64,000 bases of DNA. Origin: JACSRF01 sp963695505. Its GTDB lineage: Bacteria > Chloroflexota > Anaerolineae > Promineifilales > Promineifilaceae. Shown one piece after another: positions 61,319 to 64,000 of the stretch. Under the pieces are notes generated by a model that did not search any database, had not been told where the DNA came from, and was given only the letters and a program-made list of their open reading frames with translations. The stretch is taken from contig CAVOGX010000015.1 in the NCBI GenBank assembly GCA_963695505.1, forward strand, positions 186,001-250,000. The letters are read 5' to 3'. Each line of letters opens with the position of its first letter. Position 1 is the first letter of the stretch. The position numbers and the translations under genes were made by a program.

Positions 61319-63452
61319 ATGACAGCTATTAATAATAATCTACCAGAGAAAATTAAATCGTTTGAGCGAAATTGCCCACAATCTTTGGTGGAGCTGGTCG
61401 CCAGAAGCTCGGGAATTGTTTCGGCGATTGGATTATCCATTATGGAGAGATACCGAACACAATCCCGTACAGATGCTGCGTACCCTTAGCAGCGAAAGTT
61501 TAAACAAAATGGCGGAAGACGCTTCGTTTATTCGTCTCTATAACAAAGTGCTTTTGAAATATGATCAAGAAATGGCCAATGGTCATTCCTGGTTTCACAT
61601 TAATTATCCAGAACATAAAGACAAAACCATCGCGTACTTCTCATTTGAATTTGGACTCCACAACTCCTTGCCTATTTACTCCGGTGGTTTGGGAATTCTT
61701 TCCGGGGATCATGCAAAAGAAACCAGCGACCTTGGTCTCCCGTTCGTGGGAGTAGGGTTCTTTTACCCACAGGGATATTTCAGGCAGCGAATTCCCTCTC
61801 ATGGTTGGCAAGAATCCATTTATCCCCAATTGGATATGAATCAAGCGCCCATTCGCAATTTGCATGATGAACGGGGTAGTGACATTTTGGTCGATGTGCA
61901 ACTTGGGGGCCGACGGGTATTTGCCCGCGTTTGGCATGTTCAGGTTGGGCGCACCAATCTTTACCTGATGGACACCGATGTGGATGAGAATGATCCTTGG
62001 GATCGTGAACTATCAGCCCGTCTATATTCGGGAGACAGCGAAATGCGCATCCGGCAGGAAATTATGCTAGGCATTGGCGGGGTCAGGCTCCTGCGAAAAT
62101 TGGGGATAGAACCGTACGCTTACCATATGAATGAAGGGCATTCGGCCTTCCTGCTTTTAGAGTTAATTCGTGAGCAGGTTGTCGATGGGGTTCCTTTCGA
62201 AACAGCAATGAAAAAGGTGCAAAAGCAGACGGTGTTTACAACTCACACTCCTGTGCCAGCCGGACATGATGCCTTTGGCTTTCATATGATCGAGCAATAT
62301 TTCCGAGGTTTTTGGGAAGAGCTTGGCATATCTCGGGAACAATTCTTGAATTTGGGAGGTCACCAGGAGGAATGGGGTATCGCGTTTAATATGACAGTGT
62401 TGGCGCTACGCCTATCTGGGCAATCCAATGGCGTTAGCAAACTCCATGGTGAGGTTTCAAGGAAGATGTGGCAAGAAGTATGGCCGGACAGATCTGTGGA
62501 AAATGTGCCAATTACCTCCATCACAAATGGAGTTCACGTTCCTTCCTGGATTTCCAGTGAAATGAGCCAGCTATTTTCTAAATATTTAGGCCCAGAGTGG
62601 CGAGATCGCCATGACGACCCGCTCATTTGGGAGCGGTTAGTAGATATTCCTGATGAAGAATTGTGGCACTTGCATTTGGGAATGAAGCGGAAGATGATTA
62701 GTTTCTTCCAGGAATATGTGCGGCGAAGTTGGATTAACGGCCGTCATGACCCCACACAGATACTCACCGGCGGTACACTGCTGGAGCCGACAGCCCTGAC
62801 CATCGGTTTTGCCCGGCGTTTCGCTACCTATAAACGCGCCACCCTGATTTTTCGCGATATGGAGCGTCTCAAGCATATCCTTTTGGATACCCACCGTCCT
62901 GTGCAAATCATCTTCGCAGGAAAAGCTCATCCGGCTGACGAACCAGGCAAACAGCTTATTCAATACATCTACAATATGGCCAAACACAATGAGTTAGGTG
63001 GGCGCATTGCATTTGTGGAAGACTATAACATGCACATGGCCCGGTACCTGGTTCAAGGTGTCGACGTTTGGTTGAATACGCCGCGCCGTCCACGAGAGGC
63101 CAGCGGTACAAGCGGTATGAAAGCCGCTTTAAATGGGGTACCAAACTTAAGTGTGTTGGACGGATGGTGGGTAGAAGGGTACAACGGAGCTAATGGCTGG
63201 GCTATTGGCGGGGGAGACTCTTTCAACGACCAAAACGTCCAAGATGCTCACGATGCAAACTCGGTGTACTCACTGCTAGAAGAAGAAATTGTGCCATTGT
63301 TCTACAATCGTGATAAGGATGGAATTCCTCGTGGATGGGTGGAAATCATGCGCGAATCAATTCGCTCTAATGCTGCCAAATTTAGTATGCGGCGCATGGT
63401 TAAAGAGTACACGACCGAACTTTATTTAAATGCGATTCAAAACAACAGTTGA
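61319..63452 (+). CDS. glgP: Alpha-glucan phosphorylase (GlgP, short TIGR02094-type), one frameshift
   Basis: Releases glucose 1-phosphate from glycogen or maltodextrin. About 710 residues. The start is MTAINNNLPEKIKSLSEIAHNLWWSWSPEARELFRRLD, which needs removal of one T in the run at 61361-61363; without that, translation would begin at a TTG at 61362. Conserved stretches: SFEFGLHNSLPIYSGGLGILSGDHAKETSDLGLPFVGVG, YHMNEGHSAFLLLE, TTHTPVPAGHDAF, and the PLP lysine in RPREASGTSGMKAALNG. A TATAAT at 61237-61242 may be the promoter. Preceded by a leader of about 70 bases with AAAAAGAGG. Acceptor preference not known. Confidence 0.93.
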
Positions 63453-63514
63453 TAAAAATGCGGGGGTGTGTTTTCGAGATACACCCTCTACATTATTTTG
63501 GTAATTGGCTATTT

Positions 63515-63829
63515 ATGAAACGTTGGCGCCGCCGTGTTGCTTACATTCTTGTTATTGCGATGTGGTTGGCTGTTATGTCGTTTCCATTCCTCGCTTTTTA
63601 CTTATCAACCCGTGGCGAAATTCGCCTGGGTGGGGAGCAGCATTCTATCAGGGTTTTTTTGTTGCAAGAGGATGAAGCCCAAGGAATAGGCATTGCCAGG
63701 GAACGGCCGTTACCCGACCAGCCAGCATGTAATCATACCCGTGTAACTTATCTCTTGTGGCAGGGACAAGGTCAGAATACAACCTATTGCCAATGTCCGG
63801 ATACCGGTGTCATTTCCTGCCCGCCTTAA
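63515..63829 (+). CDS. Small membrane-anchored hypothetical protein
   Basis: 104 residues from the ATG at 63515. One transmembrane helix (RRVAYILVIAMWLAVMSFPFLAFYLS) is followed by an outer-facing part (GEIRLGGEQHSIRVFLLQEDEAQGIGIARERP) with three Cys residues near the end (CNHTRV, CQCPDTG, ISCPP). The frame extends upstream to 63449 but that part overlaps glgP. A further small exported protein, function unknown. Confidence 0.6.
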   Translation: MKRWRRRVAYILVIAMWLAVMSFPFLAFYLSTRGEIRLGGEQHSIRVFLLQEDEAQGIGIARERPLPDQPACNHTRVTYLLWQGQGQNTTYCQCPDTGVISCPP

Positions 63830-63849
63830 ATCAATTTAGGAGAACCGCA

Positions 63850-64000
63850 ATGAGCAATATAGCCCTGAAATGGACTGGCCAGGGAGCAAAAATGTTTATC
63901 AGTCGTGATACGTTCGGTCATGTTATTGTGAGCGGATCATGGCCACAAGATGATCCCAACTGGCAAGAATGGCAGGCCGTCAAGCCATCGGACTTACTCC
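63850..64000 (+). CDS. OsmC-family protein, N-terminal part, cut by the window end
   Basis: Fifty residues are visible: MSNIALKWTGQGAKMFISRD, TFGHVIVSGSWPQDDPNWQE, WQAVKPSDLL. The beta-strand pattern and the final KPSDLL, which in OsmC proteins leads to the ALAxC redox site, suggest a second OsmC-like protein in addition to the one at 34516. AGGAGAACC lies before the ATG. Confidence 0.55.
   Translation, partial: MSNIALKWTGQGAKMFISRDTFGHVIVSGSWPQDDPNWQEWQAVKPSDLL

Overview
The window looks like a piece of a Chloroflexota (Anaerolineae-like) chromosome of moderate-to-high GC. The pointers are indirect: an isopentenyl phosphate kinase (alternative mevalonate route), RNase Y, a YqeY / 7TM-HD phosphohydrolase / YbeY / DgkA run, secreted FG-GAP and Thr/Pro-linker lipoproteins, a V4R-domain protein and an OsmC pair. 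No 16S gene is present, so the phylum is an inference. No CRISPR array, transposase, integrase or rRNA was seen.

Layout. 0-6.7 kb: a broken secreted protein, a small exported protein, rmlA, dtd, a Nudix hydrolase, a sugar-dehydrogenase-like lipoprotein and yggS-yggT. 6.9-15.4 kb: a 968-residue FG-GAP protein, an acyl-CoA dehydrogenase, priA, tRNA-Arg(CCT) and a gamma-glutamylcyclotransferase-like gene. 15.5-18.9 kb: two adjacent phosphofructokinases, one a eukaryote-like double-domain ATP enzyme and one with pyrophosphate-dependent signatures. 19.5-26.5 kb: an HtrA lipoprotein, an eRF1-like protein, a uracil-DNA glycosylase, an ABC-F ATPase, sfsA and an SDR threonine dehydrogenase. 26.9-30.3 kb: the main accessory region, three decayed Rhs tips separated by two related candidate toxin C-termini, each followed by a related small membrane protein. 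30.4-38 kb: a MOP-type flippase, an MBL hydrolase, a LysM protein, OsmC, a truncated UspA, IPK and an M3 peptidase. 38.2-41.2 kb: an MhqR-like quinone/electrophile response cluster with a palindromic operator. 41.3-54.9 kb: an SRPBCC-PDZ-DinB fusion, CBS-type pyrophosphatase, class II aldolase, the YqeY-HD-YbeY-DgkA operon, a fructosamine kinase-like protein, two lipoproteins and a CcmD-like microprotein. 55-64 kb: rny, recX, recA, a GNAT protein, V4R, PCD, initiator tRNA and an alpha-glucan phosphorylase.

Three sequence-wide properties stand out. First, the palindromic octamer ACGGCCGT occurs more than 70 times where about one is expected, on every kind of gene, in the manner of cyanobacterial HIP1. 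Second, short degenerate tandem tracts with a 7-bp period sit in many intergenic gaps. Third, about 20 single-base frameshifts split otherwise well-conserved genes (priA, both PFKs, ABC-F, glgP, IPK, M3 peptidase). Most of these are best explained by residual indel errors in the assembly, so frameshifted genes are annotated here as whole genes with the shift noted.

Genes likely to work together: the two PFKs, class II aldolase and glucan phosphorylase in central sugar metabolism; priA, recA, recX and UDG in genome maintenance; rny, YbeY, dtd and YqeY in RNA and translation quality control; the MarR-dioxygenase-hydrolase-VOC cluster in electrophile stress; and the Rhs tip array in presumed contact-dependent competition.
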